In this document: positions 63,951 to 64,000 of the stretch, piece by piece
Numbering within the stretch: position 1 is the first letter of the stretch
Layout of the letters: every line of letters begins with the position of its first letter
DNA from: Clostridia bacterium
GTDB taxonomy: Bacteria > Bacillota > Clostridia > Oscillospirales > Ruminococcaceae
Assembly: GCA_009929695.1 (NCBI GenBank)
Contig: RZZW01000007.1
Coordinates: 18,049-82,048 of the forward strand
Length of the DNA stretch: 64,000 nucleotides
Reading direction: 5' to 3'
Position numbers and translations under genes: made by a program
Notes under the pieces: model-generated
Told to the model about the DNA's origin: nothing
Database searches by the model: none
Seen by the model: only the letters and a program-made list of their open reading frames with translations

Positions 63951-63961
63951 TATTTTCTTGT

Positions 63962-64000
63962 CTACTTGCCCTCGTGCTCAAATAGTGACACAAAAATCAT
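63962..64000 (-). CDS. Possible C-terminal end of a gene entering from beyond the window
   Basis: On the minus strand the last 12 codons read IFVSLFEHEGK then TAG, ending 11 bases before the shared terminator. The convergent layout is plausible, but the piece is too short to identify. Confidence 0.3.
   Translation of the reverse strand: MIFVSLFEHEGK

Overview
The window looks like the chromosome of a low-to-mid GC, Gram-positive, anaerobic clostridium-like bacterium. The basis is the rpmG-secE-nusG-rplKA-rplJL block with an L10-leader attenuator, a tryptophan T-box, YtrA-type GntR and CarD regulators, a high-molecular-weight rubredoxin, oxygen-sensitive L-serine dehydratase in two subunits, a SpoVB-like flippase, many AGGAGG-type ribosome binding sites and no outer-membrane functions. 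I infer a gut-type Clostridia member using plant sugars and uronic acids. Species level cannot be read from the sequence.

Layout. 1-10.3 kb: a damaged carbohydrate locus. It holds a truncated ABC binding protein abutting an MBG-repeat fragment, a membrane glycosyltransferase, then a ROK-regulated cluster (ROK repressor, two Gfo/Idh oxidoreductases, phosphoglucose isomerase, a sugar isomerase, a sugar-binding lipoprotein and a beta-mannosidase) in which four genes are broken. 10.4-20.6 kb: housekeeping and envelope genes (DUF3842, iron alcohol dehydrogenase, rubredoxin reductase, glycosyltransferases, ABC exporter, pncB, D-Ala-D-Ala carboxypeptidase, RidA). 20.8-27.7 kb: aldose epimerase, uxaC, a GntR-controlled ABC cassette, CarD. 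27.9-40.4 kb: a DUF4405-like membrane protein, aminotransferase, MBL hydrolase, glycerate kinase and tartronate semialdehyde reductase next to a PrpR-like regulator, lactate dehydrogenase with two membrane proteins, and sdaAB/sdaAA. 40.5-44.9 kb: a second damaged block, a MATE transporter fused to an anti-sigma-type ATPase, a formyltransferase-like gene and a sensor phosphatase. 45.4-55.3 kb: uxuA, YhhN, argS, DUF1934, murI, ddl and the ribosomal/NusG operons. 55.5-64 kb: a T-box controlled TrpXYZ-like transporter, a three-gene membrane cluster, a broken SpoVB-like gene, a DUF2974 protein and tRNA-Leu(CAG).

How the genes connect. uxaC (21.9 kb) and uxuA (45.4 kb) are two steps of glucuronate breakdown, each transcribed on its own. 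Glycerate kinase and tartronate semialdehyde reductase feed lower glycolysis. Serine dehydratase and lactate dehydrogenase meet at pyruvate. ddl, murI and the carboxypeptidase belong to peptidoglycan metabolism.

The most striking non-coding content is a set of interspersed palindromic repeats. Family B (eight copies) is a cloverleaf-like element about 110-245 bp long: an outer purine/pyrimidine stem, two side hairpins whose stems differ between copies yet remain paired, and a central stem that sometimes carries a further palindrome. Seven of the eight sit against the stop codons of flanking genes. Family A (CTCATC...GATGAG) and family C (GTAGGG-capped palindromes with exchangeable stems) are also present, and the families nest in one another. 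Eight disabling lesions of genes (nonsense codons, one-base losses in homopolymers, deletion fusions) lie mostly in two clusters. They mean either real genome decay or local sequence error, and the raw reads would decide.
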